NCBI GenBank assembly: GCA_036389675.1
Contig: DASVWI010000012.1
Location: forward strand, 124,001-188,000
Reading direction: 5' to 3'
DNA from: DASQYE01 sp036389675
Lineage (GTDB): Bacteria; Acidobacteriota; Blastocatellia; Pyrinomonadales; Pyrinomonadaceae
DNA length: 64,000 nucleotides
Within the stretch, counting starts at the first letter, position 1. Every line of letters begins with the position of its first letter. Of the stretch, positions 43,124 through 52,297 are shown in pieces. Position numbers and translations under genes: made by a program. A model generated the notes under the pieces. The model was not told the DNA's origin and did not search any database. It saw nothing but the letters and a program-made list of their open reading frames with translations.

Positions 43124-44044
43124 TTACTTTTCAATCAGACTGGAAAGTTCATTCGCCAGCTCGGGGTTGAGACTTTTGAGAATGCGATATTGCGCGGTCG
43201 CCTCGTTTTTCATGTCGAGGTTGAGGAGCGCAAGGATGAGATTAAAGCGCGCCTCGCCCAGTGTGAAACGCTCATCCTCGCTTTTCTCTCTCAGACGAAG
43301 TGCCTCTGTGAAAGCCTCGACCGCTTCCCTATGCTGCCCGCCAGAGCCATAGGCGATGCCAAGATTGTAGTAAGCGGCAGCGTGCTCAGGCTGAAGGCGT
43401 ACGGCCTCTTTGAACGACTTGAGAGCCTCTTCCTGCTGACCTAACTCGACGTAGGCGACGCCCGAATTGTAATGGGCTGCGGGCGCGATGGCATCGAGCC
43501 CTGACGCCTCTCTAAACGCCTCGATGGCTTTCCCGTACTCACCCGCATCCGAATAAGCGTTCCCCATGTTGAAATAGGCCAGCGGGTAGTCGGATTTGAG
43601 GCGCACTGCTTCCCTATACGCCTTGATCGCCTCTTTGTACCGCTGCAAGTCGCCGTAGAGGACGCCGAGGTTAAAGTGGACTACGGGCTGCGCGGGGTTT
43701 AGTTGGAGCGAATGATTGAACGCCTCTATGGCTTCGTTGTAACGTCTGGCTTTGTAGAATGCCTCTCCCTCTTCGCGGTACTTCCTGGCCTCCGCGGGCT
43801 CGCCGCGCGTGCCTGCTGCGACAATCAATCTGGCAGAAGCAGTGCGACCAGCATACCTTTCAAATCCCCGCGTGCCCCCAGTAGGTTTGGGCAGAGGGCG
43901 ATGTGCCCCCGTCGCGGGTTTTGTGGATGCCTCCTTCTTCTCCACCACCTGCGCCTGAGTCGTCAAGCTTATCGCGCCAGGGAGGAGGAGCAGAAGCGAT
44001 AGGATGAAGGCGAGCCGCGAGCAGGCTGTAATTGATAAAGGCAT
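43124..44044 (-). CDS. Exported TPR protein
   Basis: The 306-residue protein has a signal peptide (1-31, ending LTTQAQV), a Pro/Lys linker and about five to six 34-residue TPRs (FHFNLGVLYGDLQRYKEAIK-like units such as AHYNSGVAYVELGQQEEALK and AAYYNLGIAYGSGGQHREAV). GTGAGGTTAAG precedes the ATG. Such proteins scaffold complexes in the envelope. It follows the CHASE2-cyclase gene by 69 bases on the same strand, so it is probably the last gene of a TPR-CHAT / cyclase / TPR transcript. Confidence 0.85.
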   Translation of the reverse strand: MPLSITACSRLAFILSLLLLLPGAISLTTQAQVVEKKEASTKPATGAHRPLPKPTGGTRGFERYAGRTASARLIVAAGTRGEPAEARKYREEGEAFYKARRYNEAIEAFNHSLQLNPAQPVVHFNLGVLYGDLQRYKEAIKAYREAVRLKSDYPLAYFNMGNAYSDAGEYGKAIEAFREASGLDAIAPAAHYNSGVAYVELGQQEEALKSFKEAVRLQPEHAAAYYNLGIAYGSGGQHREAVEAFTEALRLREKSEDERFTLGEARFNLILALLNLDMKNEATAQYRILKSLNPELANELSSLIEK

Positions 44045-44113
44045 AACTTAACCTCACCCGTTCGAATGGGGAAGGGAACGGACTTTCAGTAGTTCTATAT
44101 TTGAGCCATGACG

Positions 44114-46234
44114 CTAGGGGCTGTCAATCGCGGGGGGACTTTTTTGGTTTTCAATCTTCTTGCTTTTGACGGTGTAGATGGATGTATTTGCACTCTTGCC
44201 CTTAACTTTTACCGGGCCGAGCGCCTCCATCTCGTAGGCATCGTCAAGCAGGCGTGCTGTGGCTTCACTGATGACTATCGAGACGCCTAAATCTTTGGTC
44301 GCCGATTCGAGCCTTGAGGCCAGATTGACGGCGTCGCCGATAATCGTGTATTCGAGCCGCTGTCGGGCTCCGACGACGCCGCACGTGGCTTCACCGCTAT
44401 TGATGCCGACGCCAATCTTAAATTCCGGGCGACCCGTTCCTTTCCAGTCCTCATTCATTCGACCGACGCTGTCGAGCATCATGAGAGCGCAATCGACGGC
44501 GGCCCGCGCTTCCACACTTTCGCCCCGGTCGACGGGCGCGCCGAAGACGATCATCAACCCGTCGCCGATAAACTTATTGATGTGCCCGCCGTGTGATGTG
44601 ATGATCTCCTGCATGCGACCGAAGTAATCGTTCAACCACTCGACAACTTCTCCTGACGGGGCATGCTCGGAAAGCGACGTGAAGTTGCGTATGTCCGTGA
44701 AGATAACCGTCACGACGCGACGTTCGCCGGAGAGCGATAGCTGTCCTCGCTGCTCCCACATCTCCTGAGCGACTTCGCGAGAAACAAAGCGCGAGAAGAT
44801 ATCCATGACCTGCGCGCGTTCTTCCTCCGTTTCGGCACGCAGGACTCGCTCACGCGCATAACGCAAGCCGAGACCGGCGGGGGTGAGCAGGCCCAGACCC
44901 AGCCACGCGCTCGCCAGGGGGAGAATCAGCCCGTGTGCATTGAAGGCCCACGAAGCGAGCACGAGCGAAGCGACGGCAATGAGGGTTACGGCGAGCAGGC
45001 CACGGAATGCTCTGAGCAGAAAGAGGACAAGCGCGGCCAGCGCGAGGGGCAAAGCCAGAGCCGCGACCTGCAAGCTATAGCGCGGGCGTACCGGAGTACG
45101 ACCGAAGAGCATGGTCGCCAGAGATGTGGCATGCAATTCTATTCCGGGCGTACGCGCCGGAGGCGCGCCTCTGAGACTCCGGTCAAGGATGCGCGCCGGC
45201 AAAGAGGGCTCATAGAAAGGAGTCAGGAACTGATCGGGCGCGTCCAGATTGGTCGCGCCGATGAGGACTATGTGGTCGCGAAAAAAATCGTCCGGAATCT
45301 GTGCGTTCTTTTCAAACAGAACGTCGCGCGCTGAGATGCGGCGAAAGGCCGGGGTGCGCCCGCGAAAGTCCAGTTGTAGATTCAGGTCTGTACGCAGCGG
45401 CAGAACACGATCATTTAACAGCACCTCGCCATCGGCAGAGCCGGTCTTGAGCATCGAAGCCTGTTGAGCGTAAGCGCCAGCCTCTTCCGCGGCAGCCTGC
45501 TCATCAAGGCCGCGCTGCCGCAACTCTGAAAACTTTTGCGCGTACTTCTGAGAGAGCAGGTGTCCTTCGGCCAAACGGGTTGCGAAACTGAAATCCGGCG
45601 CACCTGTCGAGCGCGCCAGAAAGAGCTGAGAGTTTCGCACAAAGCCGTCGCCGTCGAGCGGGAAATCAGCGAAGCCAGTGGCATAGGCGGCGTCGGCGAA
45701 AGCGGGCAGAGGCTTAAGCTCGTCGAAGCCTCCGCCCCCTGTTTTCGTTGCCAGAACGACGTTGCCCGCCCTCTCGATTGACTCGACGAGTTGACGGTCG
45801 GCTGCTATGTCTTCAGCAGATGTGCCGCCCTCTTCGCTCAGAAAGATGTCCAGACCGATGACAGTCGCCCCGCCTTCGCTCGCACGGTCGACCAATTGCG
45901 CGTACCAGTTGCGCGGCCACTTTTGCATACGCACGCGAGACGCTTTGATCGACGCCTCGTCTATCTCAATGATCGAGATGGGCTCACTTTGCCCGCGTGC
46001 GCGCAGGGCCGTGTGTCTTGCGTCGCGCAGTTGAAAGAGCAGGTCGAGCGCTCGATTCTCCAATTCGGTCGTCAGTCCAAGGGGGTAAGAGGTGTAAGTA
46101 CCGTCAGAGTTTTTCAGGGGGTACATCAGGAAGGCGACCAGAAACCAGACCGCACAGGTCAGTGAGATGACGAACGCCCGGTAGCGGCGACGCAGGATAT
46201 ACATCACCAGACTGTCTTTTGTCAGCAAAGGCAT
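44114..46234 (-). CDS. CHASE2-domain adenylate/guanylate cyclase
   Basis: The 706-residue protein has an N-terminal membrane helix (about 20-40), an extracytoplasmic CHASE2 sensor domain (about 55-365; ISIIEIDEASI, VIGLDIFLSEEGG and HIVLIGATNLDAPD), three membrane helices (about 378-460) and a class III nucleotidyl cyclase domain (about 500-690). In the cyclase domain the metal-binding FTDIRNFT and the HINKFIGDGLMIVFGAP block are intact, as are the C-terminal NxxxR-type residues (GDAVNLASRLE). It should make cAMP (or cGMP) in response to an envelope signal. Between a TPR-CHAT gene and a TPR gene on the same strand, it may pass or receive the signal with them. The start at 46234 lacks a good ribosome-binding site; 46204 is an alternative. 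Confidence 0.9.
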   Translation of the reverse strand: MPLLTKDSLVMYILRRRYRAFVISLTCAVWFLVAFLMYPLKNSDGTYTSYPLGLTTELENRALDLLFQLRDARHTALRARGQSEPISIIEIDEASIKASRVRMQKWPRNWYAQLVDRASEGGATVIGLDIFLSEEGGTSAEDIAADRQLVESIERAGNVVLATKTGGGGFDELKPLPAFADAAYATGFADFPLDGDGFVRNSQLFLARSTGAPDFSFATRLAEGHLLSQKYAQKFSELRQRGLDEQAAAEEAGAYAQQASMLKTGSADGEVLLNDRVLPLRTDLNLQLDFRGRTPAFRRISARDVLFEKNAQIPDDFFRDHIVLIGATNLDAPDQFLTPFYEPSLPARILDRSLRGAPPARTPGIELHATSLATMLFGRTPVRPRYSLQVAALALPLALAALVLFLLRAFRGLLAVTLIAVASLVLASWAFNAHGLILPLASAWLGLGLLTPAGLGLRYARERVLRAETEEERAQVMDIFSRFVSREVAQEMWEQRGQLSLSGERRVVTVIFTDIRNFTSLSEHAPSGEVVEWLNDYFGRMQEIITSHGGHINKFIGDGLMIVFGAPVDRGESVEARAAVDCALMMLDSVGRMNEDWKGTGRPEFKIGVGINSGEATCGVVGARQRLEYTIIGDAVNLASRLESATKDLGVSIVISEATARLLDDAYEMEALGPVKVKGKSANTSIYTVKSKKIENQKSPPAIDSP

Positions 46235-46343
46235 ATGCGGCCAATGTGCGTTAGGTGACGGCCTTACATTAACGGCTCTGAAACGAGAGATGGATGACGG
46301 CCAACACTTCGATTACTTGAGCGAGGCGCAAATTCGCTTCGTC

Positions 46344-49300
46344 TCAGTCGTTCATGCTCGCCCAGTGGCCCAGAGGGATAAAGCTCGCCCAGAAGTAGGG
46401 ATGATTCCAGTCTGCGCTTTTGAGCATCTGTAGCTGTACGTGCCTGAGCGCTTCGGCACGACCTTCGCCCGCTTGCAAGCGCTTGTAATACTCCACCATC
46501 AGTTCCTTCGTGGCCGCATCATCGACCTGCCAGAGACTCATCAACTGGCTCTCCGCGCCTGCCAGAACGAGCGCGCGCCGTAGCCCATATACTCCGTCGC
46601 CGTTCTTAACGTCGCCCACCCCGGTCTCACAAGCCGAGAGCACGACGAGCTTTGTGCCCCACAGGTCGAGCCCAGTGCCTTCGAGCGCGGTCAGCACGCC
46701 GTCCTCGCTCTGCCCGCCACGCCGCTGGTTAGCCCCGGTCAAAGCAAGTCCCGAGCGCAGGAGCAGGTTCTCGCTCGGCACTGAAAGAGATTGTAGTGCA
46801 CTCTCTTGCCCTATCGCCAGATCATGCTGTGTGGCCGCGCCGTCTCTGCCGTCCGCAAGGAAGAATCCGTGCGTGGCGACGTGCAGGATGGCCGGGGCGC
46901 TCGCCTGCTTGAGCGCCGTCTCTGTCGCCCTCGCGCCCGTGAGAAGCTCTGCCTTAGGCAAGATGCCGACGAGAGCTTTCGCTTCTTCGGCAGTGCCGGG
47001 GAGGGGAGCAAATTGTGCTTTAGTAAAATCGAAGGAGCGGCGATTCGCGTCGTTGTTCTGCTCAGTCAGGCTAGCGGCAGCAGCAGTAGTAGTGGGCGCG
47101 GCGCTCTGGTCAAACAAAGGGTCGGCGAGGATGAGCGGTGCGTGCCTGCTCGGCGCGTGTATTTGCAGCCGCAGCAGGTCACGCCCGCTGGTCAAATAGG
47201 TGATCGTATAGCGTTCGACCAGATACTTGTTCTGCTCATCCACGAGGGCCTCGAAGGGGACGAGGTTGAGCGTTCCGTCGGGCGAGAGCAGCAACATCGT
47301 CGCATCGCCGAGCAGCCGTCGAACAGGGCGCATCAAACGCTCGTCAAGCGCTCTTGCTATGCGCTTGGTCTGCCCGCCCAGTGGGTCGCCGAGCGCGCCG
47401 CGCAGGAGTGCGACCTCGGCATCAATCGGCGCTGCTTCGCCGAGGTCTACCCACGCAGGCTGGCCTTCACGCCGGAGCACGTAAGCGGCATAACGCTCCG
47501 CTCCCCAACGCTCATCTCTCGTCCTCGCCTGCTCATTGAAGCTGCGATACGAGACCATCTCGACCAGTGCGGCGTCGGTCGGAATCAATGCCTGAACGCT
47601 CTCAAGCGTGACCGGTTGCGACTGTGCGCGGAACTGCGCGCTGCGGAGGCTGACGGCTGCCTGCAAGCGCTCGGCTTCAAGCCTGTAGAGAGATTCTTTG
47701 TGTCGCGCAGGGTCTGCGCCGTTTCCAGCCCCTTTGAGCACCAGCGCGGCCAGCTCGGAGTTTACCTTATCCAACCGCTCAAGCAGGGCACGATCCTGCG
47801 GGTTGAGCCTGCGACGCAAACTCCCTATCTGATCGGCCATGGCATCGAGCGCGCGCCCTTTACGCCGCAAAATTGTCGTCAATGCCAGACGCGCGGCGCG
47901 CACATCCCCGGACGCGCGCTTAAGATGAAGCCAGACGGTGTAGTCGGTCTCCCCCGCAAGGGTCGCCAGATAGAGCAGCTTCTGTTGTTCCGAGCCGGTG
48001 TTGAGAATGAGCGAGAGATTATGCTCGCGTACTTCATTGGTGCGCGCGAGATACGTCAGGGCCTTCTCCGTTTGACCCGTCACGGCGTACATCAATGCCA
48101 GATTGGCGAGAACGGTGGCGACCTCCGGGTGCTCCGGCCCGAGTGCTTTTTCCAGAATCGACTCCGCCTGCTGATAGAGCGGTTCGGCGTGGCCGTAGTC
48201 GCCCCTCTTGTCGTTGAGTGCGGCAAGACTATTGATCAAGAGAGCGGAATCAGGGTTCTCCAGCCCCAGCTTCTTTTCGCGTATCGCGAGCGCGCGTCTG
48301 GTCAACTGCTCGGCCCGCGCTAGATCACCCTTTTCATAATAGAGGACTGCCAGATTGTTAAGCTGAGTGGTCAGATCGATGTGGTCTGCACCGAGCGCCT
48401 TCTCGTTGACGGCGAGGGCACGTTGCAGGAACTTCTCAGCGCGCTCGTAATCTTTCAGCTCGCCGTAGACGAGGCCCAGATTGGAGAGAACGACGGCCAC
48501 GTCCGTATGCTCCGCGCCGAGCGTCTGCTCTCGTATTCGGAGCGCGCGCTCGAACAACTGCTCGGCGCGCTGATAGTCGCCTTTCATGTGAAGGAGGCGG
48601 CCCAGCGTGTTCAGGGAAGACGCAACGTCAGGGTGCTCTGCCCCCAGAGCCTTCTCGCGAATCGCCAGTGCGCGCTCAAGCAGAGGCTCGGCCCGTAAAT
48701 AATCGGCTTCCCTTAAATAGAGAGCGGCCAGATTGTTGAGCGCCGTGGCGACCTTGGGATGAGCTGCGCCGAGCGCCTTCTCCATGATCTCAAGGGCACG
48801 ATGGTAGAGCGTTTCGGCTTCTCTGAAGTCGCCCTTTCTCTCGTACAGGAGGGCAAGGTTGTTGAGAGAATCGCCGATGTCCACGTGCTCCCGGCCCAGA
48901 ACCTTTTCCCTGATCGCCAGCGCGCGACGCTGCAACTGTTCGGCCCTCTCATAATCGCCCTTGATGCTATAAACCCCGGCCATGTTATTAAGCGTCGAAG
49001 CGACATTAGAGGACGAGGGGCCGGCAGCTTTCTCGTATATCGCGAGCGAGCGTTGATAGAGGGCTTCGGCGCGCGCGTAATCGCCTTTCTCTTTGTAGAG
49101 CGTGGCGAGGTCGCCGAGCGTTTTCGCAACAGCCGCGTCATCAGGCCCGAGCTTACTTTCGCGAATACGGAGCGCGCGCTCGAATAGCGGCTCGGCACGC
49201 GCATAGTCTCCCCTGTCAACGTAAACAAGCGCCAGATTGTTAAGGGTGGCGGCGACAGACGGGTCTTCCGCCCCCTGCGTTTTCTCCCTGATCTCAAGAA

Positions 49301-50528
49301 TGCGCTTATAGGTTTCTACGGCCCTCTCATAATCACCCTTCTCCCTGTACATCCTGCCGAGATTGTCTAAAGAGAAGACGGAGAGAGGATGCTCAGCACC
49401 GAAAGCTTTCTCGCGTATCCGGAGCGAGCGCTGAAGGAGAGGTTCAGCGCTTGGGTAATCACGCTTTTGCAGGTACAGCTCGGCAAAGCTGTCGAGTGTG
49501 ATGGCGAGTCGCGGGTGATCTGCGCCGTCGGCCTTCTCCTCAATCGCCACGACGCGCCGGAAGAGGGCTTCGGCACGCTCGTAGTCGCCCCTCGCCTTGT
49601 AGACGTTGGCGAGCCCGGAGAGCGGCGTCGAGTTGTAACGGTTATCCTCGCCGCCGATCTTCACGTACATTTCCAGCATGCGATTGTAGAGCTGCTCCGC
49701 GCCTCTATAATCACCGGCGACATATTTGAGGAAGGCCAGCGGGTTGAGCGATCTGGTGATAGCGATGTGCTCAGGGCCGTATCTCTTTTCGTCGATCTTT
49801 AAGGCGCGCTCCATGAGCGGCACACCCTTACCCGCTTCGCTCGCCTCGAAATAGAGCATGCCGAGATCAACCAGTGCCCGGGCCACTTCGTCGCTCTCGG
49901 CTCCCTGTGCCCGCTCGACTATCGAGAGCACGCGCCGCAGCAGTGGCTCAGCCCGCGCATAATCCTTTTTAGCTCGATAGAACTGCGCGAGATTGACGAG
50001 CAGTGTGGACGTGCCGGGATACTCCGGCTCAGTTGTTTTCGCGCGAATCGCCAGAGCGCGTTCTAGCAGCGGCTCGACCTCTGCAAGGTCATTCTTCTTC
50101 AGGTGCATCTCCGCCAGAGCGTTGAGCAGAGTTGCGACATTCAAGTGCTCTGTACCCTCTGTCTTCTCTGTGATTTTCAGGGCGCGCAAGTACATCTGCT
50201 CCGCGCGCGCGTAATCCTCCTGAGCCTCATACAGGTAAGCCAGATAAGTAAGAGACTCTACGACCTTGTCGTGTTCCGCTCCCAGATTCTTTTCGGCCAC
50301 CGCCAGCGCCCGCAGAAGCAGCGGCAGCGCAGCATCGAATTCTCGCTTCGACATGAGCTGCCGGGCCTGCTCGTGCAATCCCGACACCTCCTGCTCGACA
50401 CTATCTTGTGAACTCGTGGTCGGCGCGCGTTCCTGTCCATGTGCCCTGCCCGTGGCACAGAGCGACAGCAAGATCAGCACGCCTGCTATTACCGCAGCCT
50501 TAAATTGTTCTCTCCAGGGCCTATTCAT
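46344..50528 (-). CDS. Exported TPR-CHAT protein with 19 kinesin-light-chain repeats
   Basis: The 1394-residue protein has a signal peptide (1-31, ending GRAHGQ), nineteen consecutive 42-residue TPRs (residues about 48-850; e.g. VATALNNLAALYLREADY), a helical linker and a CHAT domain with catalytic H1220 (HVATHGFF) and C1300 (LSACETG). The CHAT domain and linker resemble those of the gene at 30693-33836 closely (LFLSPDGALNLVPF against LLLSPDGTLNLVPF), so the two share ancestry, but this protein has twice as many TPRs. The upstream region has no strong ribosome-binding site. It is the first gene of a possible operon with the CHASE2 cyclase and the TPR protein (gaps 109 and 69 bases). Role: probable envelope protease awaiting a partner or signal; the target is unknown. 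Confidence 0.9.
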   Translation of the reverse strand: MNRPWREQFKAAVIAGVLILLSLCATGRAHGQERAPTTSSQDSVEQEVSGLHEQARQLMSKREFDAALPLLLRALAVAEKNLGAEHDKVVESLTYLAYLYEAQEDYARAEQMYLRALKITEKTEGTEHLNVATLLNALAEMHLKKNDLAEVEPLLERALAIRAKTTEPEYPGTSTLLVNLAQFYRAKKDYARAEPLLRRVLSIVERAQGAESDEVARALVDLGMLYFEASEAGKGVPLMERALKIDEKRYGPEHIAITRSLNPLAFLKYVAGDYRGAEQLYNRMLEMYVKIGGEDNRYNSTPLSGLANVYKARGDYERAEALFRRVVAIEEKADGADHPRLAITLDSFAELYLQKRDYPSAEPLLQRSLRIREKAFGAEHPLSVFSLDNLGRMYREKGDYERAVETYKRILEIREKTQGAEDPSVAATLNNLALVYVDRGDYARAEPLFERALRIRESKLGPDDAAVAKTLGDLATLYKEKGDYARAEALYQRSLAIYEKAAGPSSSNVASTLNNMAGVYSIKGDYERAEQLQRRALAIREKVLGREHVDIGDSLNNLALLYERKGDFREAETLYHRALEIMEKALGAAHPKVATALNNLAALYLREADYLRAEPLLERALAIREKALGAEHPDVASSLNTLGRLLHMKGDYQRAEQLFERALRIREQTLGAEHTDVAVVLSNLGLVYGELKDYERAEKFLQRALAVNEKALGADHIDLTTQLNNLAVLYYEKGDLARAEQLTRRALAIREKKLGLENPDSALLINSLAALNDKRGDYGHAEPLYQQAESILEKALGPEHPEVATVLANLALMYAVTGQTEKALTYLARTNEVREHNLSLILNTGSEQQKLLYLATLAGETDYTVWLHLKRASGDVRAARLALTTILRRKGRALDAMADQIGSLRRRLNPQDRALLERLDKVNSELAALVLKGAGNGADPARHKESLYRLEAERLQAAVSLRSAQFRAQSQPVTLESVQALIPTDAALVEMVSYRSFNEQARTRDERWGAERYAAYVLRREGQPAWVDLGEAAPIDAEVALLRGALGDPLGGQTKRIARALDERLMRPVRRLLGDATMLLLSPDGTLNLVPFEALVDEQNKYLVERYTITYLTSGRDLLRLQIHAPSRHAPLILADPLFDQSAAPTTTAAAASLTEQNNDANRRSFDFTKAQFAPLPGTAEEAKALVGILPKAELLTGARATETALKQASAPAILHVATHGFFLADGRDGAATQHDLAIGQESALQSLSVPSENLLLRSGLALTGANQRRGGQSEDGVLTALEGTGLDLWGTKLVVLSACETGVGDVKNGDGVYGLRRALVLAGAESQLMSLWQVDDAATKELMVEYYKRLQAGEGRAEALRHVQLQMLKSADWNHPYFWASFIPLGHWASMND
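47980..50387 (-). repeat. 126-bp coding repeat array (19 TPR units)
   Basis: Nineteen units of about 126 bases each encode a 42-residue kinesin-light-chain-type TPR with the consensus VA-x-x-LNNLA-x-LY-x-x-KGDY-x-RAE-x-L. Units are diverged at DNA level, so the array is old, but parts near units 10-16 are more alike. The regular composition creates long false reading frames on the opposite strand. Confidence 0.85.
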
Positions 50529-50862
50529 ACCGGGCTCGTGCCCTCAAAAATTCTTACCGGGGGAGACAAGGCAGCCCATCTCTAATGCCAGTATCGAGCG
50601 GCTGCGCGTGTCTGCCCGATCATCGTTATTACGAACGCATTGTACCTGAAAGCACCCTCAATGCTGCGCCATCTCGCGAGCTTGATGAATACAGCTATCG
50701 CCCCTTAATGGATTGACTGCTTTCATGACGCGCTTTGCCCAACAATTAAAACAAGCGGCAGGATATTGTCCGGTGTGATTCATTGCGTGCAAGCCGAAGG
50801 TTGTGATTCAACCCTGAACGGAAGACCCCGGCTGAGCAGGAGGCCGTTGAGAATTCCTAACC
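50529..50862. other. Intergenic region upstream of the large TPR-CHAT gene
   Basis: About 330 bases holding the promoter of the minus-strand TPR-CHAT gene, which I could not pinpoint. No RNA gene or convincing hairpin seen. Confidence 0.4.
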
Positions 50863-51117
50863 TCACGCCTTCTTCCTGCTTTTCGTCGCTAGCCGCTGAG
50901 CAGGCTTCTTCTTCTTCTCGCTCCCAAGGCTCAGTATGTCGCCGGGTTGACAGTTAAGCCGTCGGCAGATTTTCTCCAAAGTATCGAAGTTGATCCCGAG
51001 CGCCCGTCCCTTCTTCAGCCTCCACAGCGTCGTGTGGCTGATGCCCGTCTCTTTAGCCAGCCAGTAGAAAGATCGCCCCTGCTCTGCGAGCAAGGCATCA
51101 ATTTGAATCTTAATCAC
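50863..51117 (-). CDS. Small XRE-family transcriptional regulator
   Basis: The 84-residue protein is a Cro/C1-type helix-turn-helix: IDALLAEQGRSFYWLAKETG, then ISHTTLWRLKKGRALGINFD, then LEKICRRLNCQPGDILSL, ending in a Lys-rich tail. It lacks an effector domain, like Cro-type or antitoxin-like regulators. No toxin gene adjoins. It is 66 bases from a membrane protein on the same strand and about 1.2 kb from the RiPP cluster, so a role there is possible but unsupported. Confidence 0.85.
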   Translation of the reverse strand: MIKIQIDALLAEQGRSFYWLAKETGISHTTLWRLKKGRALGINFDTLEKICRRLNCQPGDILSLGSEKKKKPAQRLATKSRKKA

Positions 51118-51183
51118 AATGCGCGTCCTTTATCCGACATCGGGCGGTGAGACGTTGATGCGCCCGGGTTATGTGCGGTAGAT

Positions 51184-51708
51184 TTAAAATAGTCGCCACC
51201 TTGGCTGCCCAAAGAACATCCATCCACCGATGATGATTTTCAAGATCCCGTCCGCGAGCCAGAACAGTAAGAAGGGCACGTGCGAAGGCCACAGGCCGAG
51301 CGCGGCGTTAGCCATGCATAGCACTCCGAGCAGCAGCATCAGGGGGCCTTGGGCCACGGCGATGATTGTTAAGTGAAATCCTACGACCAGCAGAATCCAG
51401 AGCCAGAAGAGTCTCGCCTCCTGATTGCGAAACACGTAGGCCACTATGCCGCACAGGATGAACTCTGCGAGGATTCCGCCCACGAGCGCCATCACCTGCG
51501 TGCGCGTCGGCACGCCGAGTGGGAGCGTGAGGCTTCTCCTGAAGATGCTCAGCGCAAGCACCGCCGCCACAGCTCCGGCTATGAGGGGTAAAGCCATTTG
51601 ACCTTCGCCCCGGATAGCGCCCGCCACGATGCCCAGTCCGATCAGAGAGACGAACAATCCGCCGCCCCGAATCATCGGAAATGGGTGCGATGTGGTGATG
51701 GTTTCCAT
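51184..51708 (-). CDS. Small multi-pass membrane protein (DUF6609-like)
   Basis: From ATG 51708 the protein has about 174 residues with roughly six hydrophobic segments (e.g. GLFVSLIGLGIVAGAI, IAGAVAAVLALSIF, FILCGIVAYVF and WLWILLVVGFHLTIIAV). The frame is open to 51783, and ATG 51762 is another possible start. None has a clear ribosome-binding site; TATAAT lies 3 bases before ATG 51708. It resembles a family of small uncharacterised membrane proteins (DUF6609-like). No substrate is known. Confidence 0.65.
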   Translation of the reverse strand: METITTSHPFPMIRGGGLFVSLIGLGIVAGAIRGEGQMALPLIAGAVAAVLALSIFRRSLTLPLGVPTRTQVMALVGGILAEFILCGIVAYVFRNQEARLFWLWILLVVGFHLTIIAVAQGPLMLLLGVLCMANAALGLWPSHVPFLLFWLADGILKIIIGGWMFFGQPRWRLF

Positions 51709-51901
51709 TTGATTATAAGAGCCCTTGAGCCCGCTCGGTGATTCCAATACGGTATTTTGCATAACAATACATCCGAACAGCATAACACGAGCGGGCCTGT
51801 AATCTTCTCGCCCCTCTCCTTTACGCTTGCGCCGCGATTCAGCGCCGCCCTGTTATAAGGACTACGCACCCGGCGAATCTTCTCTGAAGTATCAAATAAG
51901 T

Positions 51902-51940
51902 CGCCCGCTCGCGTCCCGACGGCGGGCGTCTTTCTCTGTT
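51902..51940 (+). terminator. Hairpin terminator upstream of the TOMM promoter
   Basis: CGCCCGC (51902-51908) pairs with GCGGGCG (51922-51928), followed by TCTTTCTCTGTT. It probably shields the cluster from read-through; there is no plus-strand gene immediately upstream. Confidence 0.6.
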
Positions 51941-51970
51941 ATTATTCACCACATACGGCATATCGGCCTA

Positions 51971-51998
51971 TGTCATATATTTTGCACTTGACATATAT
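51971..51998 (+). promoter_or_regulatory. Direct repeat overlapping the -35 box
   Basis: TGTCATATAT (51971-51980) and TGACATATAT (51989-51998) match at 9 of 10 positions with an 18-base centre distance. The second copy overlaps the -35 box of the TOMM promoter, so a bound regulator could block or recruit polymerase. Confidence 0.4.
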
Positions 51999-52016
51999 AG
52001 CATTATAGTCTATTGT
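51988..52016 (+). promoter_or_regulatory. Sigma-70 promoter of the TOMM cluster
   Basis: TTGACA (51988-51993), exactly 17 bases, then TATTGT (52011-52016). The -35 box is perfect and the region is AT-rich. Transcription would start near 52023. Confidence 0.6.
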
Positions 52017-52297
52017 AGCTGCATCCGAGACTAACTAGCTTATTCTCTCTCTCAGCTCCTCTGGAATCACCCAGATCACCTGAAGTCCAAAGCTCAAATT
52101 CATCTCCAGACGACCCCCAAGTGCAGGGCCTGACACTGAGCCATTAATTCCAGCAGTGTCCAGCGGGCCGGTATGTCTTAGCGGTCAGTTTTAACTGAGC
52201 GACACGTATTCGAGAGCGTGCCTGCATAAGGATAATTGTGCAGATCGTGCGGATACAGAAGTCAGGCTCACCCATGCGACCTGAAAGTAAGCAGTAA

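Larger units (their letters stand above)
51709..52297. other. Regulatory region upstream of the TOMM cluster
   Basis: Nearly 600 bases without a gene. It holds a hairpin terminator (51902-51940), direct repeats and a good sigma-70 promoter (listed separately), and a long untranslated leader of about 270 bases before the ATG at 52298. The leader has several short inverted repeats but no recognised riboswitch. Confidence 0.55.

Noticed and set aside
46806..48323. 505-codon frame opposite the large TPR-CHAT gene
   Set aside because: It is a by-product of the repeated TPR codons on the other strand; it has repeated units mirroring the TPR period and no ribosome-binding site.
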